Below, piece by piece: positions 42,201 through 53,687 of a stretch of 64,000 bases of DNA (position 1 is its first letter; each line of letters begins with the position of its first letter). The notes beneath the pieces were generated by a model, which was not told where the DNA came from, ran no database searches, and saw only the letters and a list, made by a program, of their open reading frames with translations. Source of the stretch: Raphanus sativus (taxonomy: Eukaryota > Streptophyta > Magnoliopsida > Brassicales > Brassicaceae); the NCBI RefSeq assembly GCF_000801105.2, contig NC_079511.1, positions 22,343,792 to 22,407,791 on the forward strand, given 5' to 3'. The position numbers and the translations under genes were made by a program.

Positions 42201-45200
42201 GGGTATGGTGTCGAAGAATAAAGATGGAAAAATTATCTTGTCTTGAATTTGGCTAGAGCACGGAGTAAGAAGTAGAACTTGTGAGGGAGCAAAACAGAGG
42301 ATGGTTGCAGGTTTTGCAGAGTTCGTTTAAAAGAGCATGCAAGGGTTATTGTTGTCAGACAACATGTACTTGGTAGCTTGGAAAGGTGATTACTACAGTA
42401 TGTGAGTTCTGTCAAGACTCAAGCGGAAAAGAAAACAAGAATTTGCAGATTTTTGTTAAAGGATCGTACTCATCTGAAGCTTTGAGAAAACTTATGGGCA
42501 TCTCAAGTCAACAAGAAGATAAAAAAAAAAAAAAAATTGATCCAAAAACTGTTGCATCAATATGTTCTAAGATGGGTGTTTCAAGGCAACGTGTTGAGAT
42601 TCAAAAGTAATCTGATTGAGCTTAAACTTGGTGAAAATCCTCATTACACTACTGTCTTGAAATTCAACGGTGGGATTGTGATTCCAACGGTTGGTTTAAG
42701 TTGTGTATGAGCTTCGTCAACTCCCTCCAGAGGCTTTCTAGACATGTAAAGCTGGATTTCAATAGAAGGAATTTGTTGCAGAGACCTATGTCTTGGTTGA
42801 CTGATGGAGCGCCAGAACAGTTGATTAAGAGTCTGCAGTCATGTTTTTACCAAGGGTTCTTGCACGTGACCCAAGTAAAAGAGAATGTTTTTGATAAATA
42901 CAAGAAAAGCAGCTTGTGGAATCATGGTCAAAGGCAAGCTCAGACCTCTAAATTGCAAAGAGTTGCTAAACAAAAAAAAAAAGGGTTCAGAGTCTGAAGG
43001 ATGAAGCAACATTCTGATTCTGTGAAGAGAGGGATCATCGTAAGGCTAAGATGCAGATTTCCACCATCAAAATCTTAGACTATTGTAAAAGTCATCAAGA
43101 GATCTCAAGGTGTCAGTGAGTGGTTGCTTGAAGTGATATTCAGTCTCAGGAATATATTTGTTCATCTTTTCATTGTTGACGAGTCTGAAAACTCAAGAGT
43201 TCAGAGGTTGAGAGTTTGAAATCCAAAGATGCTCACTGTGGTCTTGAAACTAAAGCAAGGAGATGACTGTGAAGTGAAGTTAGAAGGCTCATGTGGCTAC
43301 CTCAAAGGATAACAACGAAATCAGAGAAATCACTGGTCTTTAAGGTGAAATGAACAATAGAAAGTCATTGTGTCTGGTGCATGAGGAATGATGCTCTCGG
43401 GGTTTTATAAATTATAGTTAAATGTGCGAGCTAGTGCTTTTAGGATGCCTCCGCTGGGACGAGATCAGAGTGCTATGTTCTTACCGTTACGTGTGAACCG
43501 CTTAGTCAGCAATCTAAAAGGGGTCAAACTCATCGGAACACAAGAATTTATTGGAGAATCAGTTTGGTGTCTTGTGATGATTGTTCTTTGGTGCAGTTTT
43601 AAGATGGAACACAAGATTTTCTTGTCAGTGTTGAGATAAGAGTTGTTCAAGGTGCCTTTCTGATAATGGAACAACTTCCTTTGAGTTTCTTCACTGTGTT
43701 TTCAGAAGTTTGATTGAGATCATACGAGTGATGGTTTCTCGGAGAAGTTTCTCCTACTGCAGTCTTTGACATGATCAGTGATACTTTCACGAGAATATTA
43801 AAAGGGCTAAAGATTGATGACATGTGGTTTGGAGCAGTACTTTCCAGTGTGTCCTGAAAAGAATGAGCAATGGACGCTTTCAGAAAATGGTGATGCGTAA
43901 GATTTGTTTTGTTCCTCTGTTTCAGGTTCTTAAGATTTGAGAGAATGTTGTCAAGCTGGGTCTGATGCTAAATCATAGAAAAGATGATGAATAAATATGT
44001 GTAACTGGACAGAATCACATCTTGGTTACTCTTGGTAGCAAAACGTCAAAGATATCAGTGTCTTACTCGAGAAAGCAAAGGGGAGCTGAGTTTTTCTTAT
44101 ATGCCAATGGCTACAGGATTTTTTTTAAAAAGGGAGGTTAAAGTGATTGAGTACTGTTGTAGCAGATACTTGATTTTGCTTTAGATGCTTTCTATAACCA
44201 AGTGGTTGAGCCTACACTTGGTTTGGTGTGTTGCAAGTTATCTGAGTTAGTTTCTGCAAGTGTTACATAAAACTCTACGTGCTGATTCCTTGACGGGGTT
44301 CCAAGAGTTCCAAGAAGAAAAAGAAAATTAGATCAAGTTATTGCAGAGAGAATGTTGGGCCGAATGGTATTTTGATTTGACATGCTGTCAAGATATCTCC
44401 ACATATGTCTGGTCAGCGAGTAGAAGTTTGAAGAGAGAATGGAACAAGAGAAGAATGAAGCTCAGAACTGCTACTGCATCAGTCAGAGACTGTTATGTGC
44501 ATACGTCAGGCTCCGATCCTGTGCTATTGGCGACAGCGGTATCTGTTTGATGTTGGGACAGCTGATTCTAAGCAAATAGCATAGATGGGGACTACATGTT
44601 ATAATCCGATTTTCTGTTTTTCTCTAGTTCAGAGAAAGAATGTGTGACAAGGACATGTTACTTTGGGTACGGCTAAAATGAAGGTGGATAGTATCAAAGG
44701 AGATCAAAGATTTTTGATTAACAGCAGAATTATAGAAGAACAAAGCCAAGCTTATATCATCTAAGAATCAAAGAAGAAGTGTACCGAGTGTATGGATTCT
44801 GTCAGACAGTAGTTGCAGCATGAGTTGATGCGACATGAGATCTTGAGAAACAGTCAGACCTTGAGAAATAGTCAGACCTTCCGGAAGCTAGAGACAGATC
44901 TAAAAACGACTGTGTTATATGAATGTGCACTCAAATAGGGAGAGAATCTAACTGATGTTGGGAGAGAAGTTCTAAGTGATCATCAGTTTTACGCAGAATT
45001 TATTGGAAAGTGACGTTGAGACAAAAGTATGAATGTGTTCTACTTCTAAGCGTGGTAGTTTTATGTGAGTGTGCACTCAAGCAGGGAGAGAATGTCATGC
45101 AATAATTTAGGGAGAGCGTTTGATGCCTTCAAAGTTGAGCATGAGTTAACACACTCAAATAAAAAGGGAGAGAATGAAGAAGATTGATCTTTGAGCAGCC

Positions 45201-45271
45201 TTATTGTTGTTACGTGAGGAGCATATTTAGATGTTGTTTGGATTATAAAACTCAGAAAACAAGGGAGAGAT

Positions 45272-45887
45272 TGTTGAGTTATGTTGACTGAGCTTTATAT
45301 AGATGCTGGAACTTGGTGATTACTTGTGAGACAAGTATGTGCAGAATGATATGGTAGCTGAAGCAAAAACGTGATGGTACGTGAGTTGCTGAGGATATAT
45401 GATGCAAAGGCCACATGGGCTTTGAATTAATAAGAGAAGTCATGTGGGCCTTGGTGATTTGTACTAAGCCCAATTCCGTGGTTAGGGTTTGGCGTTTGAG
45501 TATAAAGACAACGAGACGGTGACTGGAAGTGTTACGCGTCTAGGGTTTATTGAAGATGCACATAGATGTGTGTGACGTCGTCCTACCAGTTGAGAGATCT
45601 GGTAGTTTTGTTATAGAGAACTATACTCGTCAAGAAGACAAGGAGTAGTAGTTGCTCTCATCATTGTAATTCTAGATAAGAGTGGTCGGCACGGGTGTGT
45701 GCTGGTACCATATAGCAATTGTAGTTGCGATCTTTCTAGTGAATGAGTTCTGGACGTGGTCCCGGGGACGTAGGAAACGAACCTCGTTAACAAATTTCTA
45801 TGTGTTTTTTACTTTATGCACTTACATACTTGCTCTCTAACATATTTGCAAAAGAATACATAGATTAGCCACAAATCTGTTCTTACA
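45272..45887 (+). repeat. 3' LTR of the 7.3-kb element
   Basis: 616 bp, one substitution relative to the 5' LTR at the same offset (position 498 of each). Confidence 0.93.
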
Positions 45888-46657
45888 ACTTCACGCTTTA
45901 AGATTTTAAACACTTCCCCACCACAAATTTTTTAGCCCTTCTTTGTTAATTCCATCAACATAAAACCGACAATAAAATGAGTGATCTTAAACCTTATGTA
46001 CGTTTAACAACATCAGAAGCTCATATCTCCCCATAACAACAATTGTTGATCCAAGAATCCTTATTATAAAGAATGATAATCGTAGATATGGCATAATAGT
46101 ATTTGTATTGCGAAACTTCAAATCACACAAAAGCTCCATTATGTACGGAATTGGGCAGCACAAGCGAGACGACACCACCTTGTTGGAAACCCAAATCGAC
46201 ATCAGTCCAGACTGTCGTGCTTGTGATAGAAAACTGCAGAGAGACATTGTCAAGGAGAGACGTTGGTGGGCTCGTATCATTTAGGGATGTTGATTGTAGT
46301 TTTCTTTGGTTAATTTGTAATATTAATATTGGATCTTTCCAAATAACAGCTATAGAGGTGTGATTTCTATAACGATGATTTTGTCTTAAAAATGAAGAAA
46401 AGCTTGCATCAAATCCTCTTCGTAGATTTCTCTTTTCAGATTTGTATTTCTTTGAATAACAGGAGATTTGATTTGGTTTTTATAATGTACTAATTGAATA
46501 ACAGTGGATTGCAAGTTCTTTCTGATGACTTTACTTAAATGCCATATTCAATAACACATGATTTGGATTTTTTTCCAGAAATCATTAGTTGAATAACATG
46601 GGATTTTGAAACAAAACCAAAACACTTTAAAATCCACAATTCAATACACCCCTATTA

Positions 46658-48860
46658 CTAGGGGTTGGTCCGGGCTATGCCCAGATTTTTCTATAATTTG
46701 AAGTTAAATTTTTTTCTTTTGATTTTATTTTATATAAATATATCACAAATATACAATGAACTGGTTACACAAATACATAATGATAGTTAAATCATTTTTT
46801 TGTTTTACTATGATGATCGAACTTCAATTATTTGTACTCATGTTTTTGCATTTTCATTAAATTTAAATATGATGAAATAGTCTTTTTCTTGTTCGTTCAA
46901 GTTTTTATAAAAAATAATTTAATTTAAAACTAATTCTTGTTTTTTTTAAAAATCAGCTTTGAATAATTGAATTATCATCTCCAATATTAAATCAAACCGA
47001 CATATAAATCGATACTTTTGGTTTAGTGGTAAAAGATTTATCGATCTAATTATATTATTTACAAACATGCAATCTTGGTCTGAAACAAAATGAAAATTTT
47101 TGAGCTATAATATCTTTCACTTTATGTGTCTTCCTTACAATAATATCTTTTAATTGACATTTTAATCACTATTTTTCTTTCTCTGGGCCGTCAAGAAATC
47201 TTTCTTGAAAAATTCTTTGATCAGACTGTTATACTCATTTTGTGGAAACTCGAGGGAGAATTAATAATACAGTGACTTTCTCTGATTTTTATATAATTTG
47301 GGATGGAGTTTAACTTATAATGATAAAAAAAAAAACTGATATGGATTAGGTGCAATGTGTTCATACCCATATATAGCTTGATCATGATATGATTCTACTA
47401 ACTCTAGCCAGCATACTTCCGAATTTGCTTTCACACACTGATATTAAAACCATGAAGCAATGACGATTACGGCTTTGCTTTAAGATTAGATAACACAAAT
47501 AACATTTTTTCTGGCTTTGTTGACACGTCCTTATATACACTTTCAATCTGGCCTCTATGACTTTTGAAATACAAAAATTGCTGATGCAAAAACACATTCT
47601 GGCTTTGTTGACACGTCCTTATATACACTTTCAATCTGGCCTCTATGGATTTTGAAATACAAAAATTGCTGATGCAAAAACACATCTCAAAACTATTTTT
47701 TGTTTTATTTTTTCTCTCTTCTCGGCGTCTTCTTCTTTCTCTCCTCTGTATTTTTTTTTTTTTTGAAAATCATACAACTATCAGATCCATGACATGAGAA
47801 CACCGCTTCCTGGTGACTCAATCTGCGGTTATGGCCATCACTCACCATTACAATGCCACCACTTCTCCACCGTGCTCCTACAACTTTCATTAGTCTCAGT
47901 GACTCACCACTGCGATAAGTGGTGATAGATCATATACATCATTTGGATGAAAACTGACTGCTTATAAACATTTAGAAAAAACTAACTATGCTATGTCACT
48001 ATAACTTAAATGTAATTTAGTGAGAGGTTCAGTCACCAACATTTGCCTTCGAACATAGTTTCTTCGCATAATGTAAGAGCTCTCAGTACATTTGGTGCAG
48101 TGTCCAAGGTGCTCCAATGAAACTCAATACCACAGCATGTTCCTCGACCTCTTGTCTCAGAATCTTGAGAGAGAGTCTCCAACAAACTAAAGTTTCTCAA
48201 GATCAATAGGATGCAATATATAAAATATTGTTCAGGTCTGATGAGAGACTGGATCACAGGGCCTTTAACTTCTTCATTGTCAAAGTCTATATACCAGAAA
48301 GAGAAGTCTTCGATTATATTAGCAATAAAAAAAAATTAGATCGTTATAGGTAATTGTTCTCATACCTGTTCACAATCATAAGCAGCTCCAGCCCAATCAA
48401 ACTTCCTCTGTAGTTGTGTTTCTTGCTTTCAGAAGATGTACTAAGCGGAAATGGAGCTCTGATTCAGCTAAACCAGTGAGACTTCGCTAGATAATTGTGC
48501 AATTGCAGCCTCCCGGTGGATTTTCGGAAATGGTGGTTTTTTAGGCTTTGCGTGGTTTCTCATGTAGCAGAAAAATCAATATGAGTTTATATAAGCTAAG
48601 AAACAAAAGAAGTCAAAACGCTTCCATATGACTTCGATTGAAAGAATAACGAAGGGGATTTAATGAGAGTTAATTGTTGGAGGCTGGCGTGTTATTGTGG
48701 AAGAACGACTCAGTTGAGGAACGCTTGGGTTTATTCCTCTCACGTGAATGCTAAGACGAAGTGGATGGTGACGTGGCAAGAAAATTATTTCTGATTGGCC
48801 TGAATTTTTAATCTGACGTGGCATAGCTCACAAGACTTTATATTCCCCTTTTAATACTTG
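46658..48860 (-). mobile_element. Helitron, about 2.2 kb, non-autonomous
   Basis: The 3' end is at 46658: on the minus strand a GGGC-ata-GCCC hairpin, a spacer and CTAG, with host A at 46657 on the plus strand. The other end is placed near 48850-48860. There the minus strand reads agtattaaaaggggaata, the usual start region of crucifer Helitrons although the terminal TC is not clear, and similarity with the repeat at 16159 begins immediately after. The interior holds an 88-bp tandem duplication (47510-47685) and minus-strand exon-like sequence around 48000-48480 that I do not recognise. No Rep/helicase is present. Confidence 0.6.
47510..47685. repeat. 88-bp tandem duplication inside the Helitron
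   Basis: The block from tctggctttgttgacacgtc to tgctgatgcaaaaacaca occurs twice, starting at 47510 and 47598, nearly identical. Confidence 0.9.
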
Positions 48861-48862
48861 TT

Positions 48863-49699
48863 TTATTTAAAAGATTAAAAATAGATCTAATATATAAAGT
48901 TACATTAGAAATGTAAAATGACATCTTTTGAAAATGTAGAGTGATACAGTGGGTGTTAACTTAGTTTAAGCTTCATTTTAAGTGTAACTAACTCTCTTTT
49001 TTTTACCTATTTATGTAACCACTGCATTATGATTTAGTTTAATGGTAAAATATTTGATCCACTTTATTTATTTCATCACAAATTGACATGCAGTGAAAAC
49101 ATTTCAAATCTACACCGATATAAACGACAATTTCTTAAAACGTAGTTCACTATTACGAATTCTTGCTTTCGTGTTAATCGCAACGACGACCTTTTGATAC
49201 AGTTGCATATTTTCCATTCTCTCCTACTTTACTCAATATACTTGCAAGTTTTCCATTCTCTTCCATTCAACTACAATGCAAGTTGACTAAAGAAAAAACA
49301 TTACTATGCATCAACATAATGTCCGAGTATTTTCTTTCTTTTATATTCACCAAACTTGGATCACGTCTGTTTCTTAGATTATACGGGTGACGCAAATGAC
49401 GGGCAAGAATTTTCTTCTTTCTTTATCCTTGTCACGCTTGTTGTTCCAGCTGGTGCTATCTCTCCTTTTATGATCTCCAAACTTCCATCTGTTGTAAAAG
49501 AAGATGTATTCATTAACTTTTTATTCTCTAACCAAGCCTTTGTCTCAGGATCTATGTTTGTATGACAAACATAATACTGTATAAGCAGTTACTAAAAGAG
49601 AGAGATTTGAGGAATAAACATTGTATATCTCTAGACTATACAGAACCAAAGTTTATGCTATATTCTAAAAACATTGCATAGATTTTTGCAGTCTCCATT
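48863..49699. repeat. Dispersed 0.8-kb repeat, copy 2
   Basis: Paralogue of 16159-16937. It lacks the SINE present in copy 1 and has an extra segment of about 200 bp (roughly 49302-49505). A short open frame (49356-49565) lies in the extra segment, without a recognised motif. Confidence 0.75.
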
Positions 49700-50780
49700 A
49701 AAATTCCCCCTTAATTTTCATACTTATTTACACTATCATGCCACTGAGAATTAAATAATGCTTTCTATTTTAATGTTTTGTCTTTTCCAATTAGATTAAT
49801 GTATTTTCCTAAATTAAATTTGTATTAAATACACTTCATTAACTTCTATATTAAATCAATGTCAAAATTATATATTTCTATCACCTTCAAAAATACATTT
49901 TTATTGGACGTTTACAATTCATAAAAAATATAATATCAACTCTTCATTTAAAAAATCTGAACAAAAAAAAATATTACCAAATTTGAATCAAAACTAGATA
50001 AATATCCAAACGGATTTACCATTTTGGTATCTAAAGAACCATAACCAAACCTGATCTTAACGAAATATTTAGGATATTCGAATGTATTTAAAACCATATT
50101 TATATACTTGAATATGTTAGCTATTTTTAGAGTTAATATACAAGATATAAGCTATTTTAAAGTTGTTTAAAATATTTGAAATATAAAAAATAGTCAAAAG
50201 TAAACATCTAAAGTAGATACAAAATAATCAAAATACAAAAATACTTCAAATATATATTTATTCTCCATCCAAATATTCAAGTCAAACCTATTTTTAATTT
50301 TTAATTAGGTACTTTGGCTTACATTACTCAAATTTACATGTTATATTATTTTACTTTTAAATTTAGGGAAATTTAAAGTATATAAAATTTTTGAAAATTT
50401 AAAAATAGTTTAAACAGGTTATCTGAACCCGCAAAGATCCGAATCAAATCAGAACCAAAATTTATAATACCCGAATAGAGCTAGAATCTTTAAATTCAAA
50501 AATCTCAAAACCGAATAGATTTTAACCGAATTCGAGTGGGTACCCAAATACACACCTCTAACTTAGTCAATATAAAACGATCAGTATTACAAATACATCA
50601 TTTAGTATAAATAAATGAATACTAAAACTGAAAAATTAATACTCGTGCGTATCAAGATCTAGTATGAATTTGAAATAAATTCATTTTCATACATAATAAA
50701 AGAACATATATGTATGCGGCGGCGCTGGTCCATTTGTTGTAAAGACCCTACCCAGGACTTAGCTTCAGTTAGTGTAACTA
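49700..50780. other. AT-rich intergenic with a decayed hAT-like repeat
   Basis: No gene. The stretch 50420-50570 (aacccgcaaagatccgaa, aaccgaattcgagtgggtac, ending cacacctctaac) has the accga-type composition of the element at 3421-4257 and may be an old relative. Confidence 0.4.
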
Positions 50781-50789
50781 TTTTTATTA

Positions 50790-52679
50790 GAGTTATTTTC
50801 ACTGTAAGACAGTTTTAAGTTTTTTATTACAAGATAGGGTAGTTTATACTACTAAAGCAGTTTTTTCTAACTATTTTCTCTTTTTCTAAATGAGCTAGTT
50901 AGATTGTAACTAATTATGTTGACTAATTTAATATATGATTTTTAGCTAACGAAAACTAATCACATATCTTCCCATTAAAGACGAAAAAGTGGGTCCCATT
51001 TATTTATTTTTCATTTTCTCCTTTTTAGTTTTTTTTTTCTTTTTGAAAAGTGAATGTTGTTTTTTCAGAATTTTTTTTCCATTAAATATTTTTATAATCA
51101 GTATCTTTATTATTAAGTCTATCTTTTGAGATATGTGAAGCTATATTTTTGAGATATATGTTAGATATCCAACATGTTCTAAAGTTATGTACATCCGTTA
51201 GTGTACATGTGTACAATTGTACAATAAAGGTTAATGTGTAAAGTTGTGTATAGTTGTGTACATTCGTTAGTGTATATGTGCAGATTCGTTAGTGTACATG
51301 TGTACATTCGTTAGTGTACATGTGTACATTCGTTAGTGTACATGTGTTGAATTAGTGTAAAGTTGTGTATATGTGTACATTCGTTAGTGTACATGTGTAC
51401 ATTAAAATGTTGAAACTTGCAAAATTATTCAATTAGATAGTATGATATTATTGTAATGTTTTAATGATATATATGTATGTGTACATTGGTTTACATATCC
51501 ACATGTTTTAATGATATATATATGTGTACATCGTTTTACATAGCTACATGGAATTTTTTTATAATAGTGTTATGTTAAATGATAGTTACATGTACACATA
51601 TATACTGCTATACGACTTGGCTGTGTACACAATGTGAGGTGTACATATGTACACAAAATACATCATTTGAGCAATTTCTCTCTGGTTTCTTGATTGTTTT
51701 ATTCATTATCTTTGTACATAGTGAAATAATACTTGTATAATGATAATGATGTACATGTCATATTCATCTTGACTCTGTGTGTGTAAGATAAAGTACAAAT
51801 GACGTACATGTGTACAAATATGGAGGTGTACATGTGTACGATAAATATGATAGTGTACATATTTGGGTCAAGGATTATATTTGGATTCAGTCATATTTCA
51901 AGAATGCCTCTACCATATGTGTACATGGAAAGAAAAAATCCACATGTACATTGTTTTAACATTATCTTGAGTTTATGAAGTCGCATGGCTTAGTTATTTA
52001 GATAGAAAACATACAAAAAACTAGAAATGTGTACACAATCACTTTGATGTATAATAAAAAATTAGTGTACAATCATTTTGATGTATAATACAAAATTAGG
52101 TGTACACATGTACAGTTTGAATGCAATGTACATATGACTTTTTTTCATTAATGTTGCAAAGTTACGAAAATAACCTCATCTTCTTCCTTAGCCATTGTCG
52201 ACCAGAAACCAAATTTCCACTATCTCGCCTATTTTCTTCAATTATTTACATCTCAACTTTTTTTTAATGTATTTTTACCCAGACTTGATATGTTTCAATC
52301 TTAATTCATAGCTTTAATCTTAAAAGTTTGAACAAAAGTGAGTTTTTGGTTTCTAATTTGTTGAAAGATTTGTCCATCAAAAATATAGCTTGACATATCT
52401 TAAAAGATAGATTAAATGCTAAATATACTGATTATAAACATATGTTTTTTTAAAAAAGTGAAGAAAAAACAACATTCATTTTACAAAAAGAAATAGAACA
52501 CAAGAAAAAGAAACAAAAAATATAATACATGGGACCCACTTTTTTAGTTGGTAAAAGGTGACTAGGTCGTTCAAAGAGAGGGAAAGCAAGAGAAAAAGTT
52601 AGCATAAACTGTCTTAGTAGCAGAAACTGTTCCATTGTGTAATAGAAAACTTAAAACTGTCCCGTGGTGTAATTCTTTC
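50790..52679. mobile_element. MULE-like element with long inverted ends
   Basis: The flanking 9-bp duplication tttttatta is exact (50781-50789 and 52680-52688), the length typical of Mutator-like elements. The arms are inverted over about 250-300 bp: gacagttttaagtttt and gtgggtccca occur near the left end, with their reverse complements near the right end. No MuDR-type transposase is present. The middle contains a TGTACA-rich array (51180-52130). It lies about 1 kb upstream of the MATE gene. Confidence 0.82.
51183..51405. repeat. TGTACA-rich minisatellite
   Basis: A short unit like cattcgttagtgtacatgtg recurs at least five times, and gtgtacat/atgtacac motifs continue sporadically to about 52130. 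The unit core atgtacac/gtgtacat is near-palindromic. Confidence 0.85.
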
Positions 52680-52683
52680 TTTT

Positions 52684-53480
52684 TATTATAAAATCCCTGG
52701 AAATTTAGCATTAAAAATTGGATAACAACTTGAGCCAACAATCGGAAAGGAAAATAATGAAGTAAAGAAATAAAGAAAAATTACCATATGAACCTGAAAA
52801 TCTATTATTTGTATGAACACTTTCTACGTGTTATGGATTGAAAGAGAATTGTAATTTATTTTTGTTCCAAATTTCACCATCCTTGTTATTAGTCAATAGT
52901 TAACATAAATTATTTTTGTATAAATATAATAGTGTAATATTTTATTATAAAATCAGTGAAATTTAGCATTAAAATTGGAAAAGGGTTTGAGCCCATAAAT
53001 AGATTGCTTATGCTGCTTCTGCTGCGGGCATGGCCTAGTATGGGGTCAACCTGAAAAGAAAATAATAAAGTAAAGAAATAAATAAAAATTACCATATGAA
53101 CCTGAAAATCTATTATTCGTATGAACGCTTTCCACGTGTTATTATGGATTGAAAGAGAATCGTAATTTATTTTTATTCCAAATTTCACCATCCTTGTTAT
53201 TAGTCAATAGTTAACATTATTTATTTTCGTATAAAGTTAGTATAAATAGTTTATTATAAAATCAGTAAAAATTTAGCATTAAAGTTTAGAAAAGGGCTTG
53301 AGCCCATAACATGCCGCTTATGCTGTTTCCGCTGCGGACAAAGCCTAATATGAGGTCAATCTGAAGAGAAAATAATAAAGTAAAGAAATAAAGAAAAATT
53401 ACCATATGAAGTTGAAAATCTATTGTTCGTATGAACGCTTTCCACGTGTTATTATGGATTGGAAGAGAATCCTAATTGTG
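52684..53480. repeat. Three-copy tandem repeat, about 260-310 bp units, upstream of the MATE gene
   Basis: Units begin at about 52684, 52941 and 53251 with tattataaaatc and contain aatttagcatta, accatatgaa and atgaacgctttcc(a)cgtgtta. Copies 2 and 3 carry an intact CACGTG G-box near 53134 and 53444; copy 1 has ctacgtg instead. From 53525 to 53583 an inverted partial copy (matching the reverse complement of caaatttcaccatccttgtt and its flank) adds hairpin potential. Confidence 0.85.
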
Positions 53481-53610
53481 AGTACAATTCAAATCTAAAC
53501 CATGTATGTGTATATATTTGTTCGAAAATAATTTATGTTAAATGTTGACTAATAACAAGGATGGTGAAATTTGGAACAAAAGTAATGTTAGAACCCAATG
53601 ACTTTTTCAC

Positions 53611-53620
53611 TATATAAAGC
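53611..53620 (+). promoter_or_regulatory. TATA box of the MATE gene
   Basis: tatataaagc lies 77 bp before the start codon, with a CT-rich leader after it. Confidence 0.75.
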
Positions 53621-53687
53621 CAATGCATAACCTTAACCTCTCACACCCAAAAGTTCTCCTCTCTTCTAACATATATTTGAAAAAAAA

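Larger units (their letters stand above)
38599..45887 (+). mobile_element. Young LTR element with Met-tRNA primer site and no recognisable gag-pol, 7.3 kb
   Basis: LTRs are 38599-39214 and 45272-45887, both 616 bp (TGTTGAG...TTACA), with one difference seen (T at 39096, C at 45769). The target duplication acttc is at 38594-38598 and 45888-45892. The primer site tggtatcagagc (39217-39228) fits initiator Met tRNA, as in copia elements. A purine tract aagggagaga precedes the 3' LTR. The 6-kb interior is purine-rich, with stops in every frame; the longest frame is 138 residues (40720-41136). I find no zinc knuckle, protease, integrase or RT motifs. It is probably a non-autonomous (LARD-like) derivative moved in trans. 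Confidence 0.85.
37845..46654. mobile_element. Non-autonomous inverted-repeat DNA element split by an LTR element
   Basis: Left end GGGGGGTGTATTaaactgtg and the reverse complement of the right end, TAGGGGTGTATTgaattgtg, are inverted repeats, and both continue as tggattttaaa. TTA lies on each side (37842-37844 and 46655-46657), suggesting a PIF/Harbinger-like target duplication. Without the nested LTR element its body is about 1.5 kb (37845-38593 and 45893-46654), with no transposase. A minus-strand stretch near 46140-46260 reads as protein (VWTDVDLGFQQGG) but is unidentified; it could be captured host sequence. Confidence 0.6.

Noticed and set aside
52684..53480. CRISPR-like array because of regular repeats
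   Set aside because: The units are about 260-310 bp, directly adjacent and without unique spacers; this is a plant nuclear tandem repeat.
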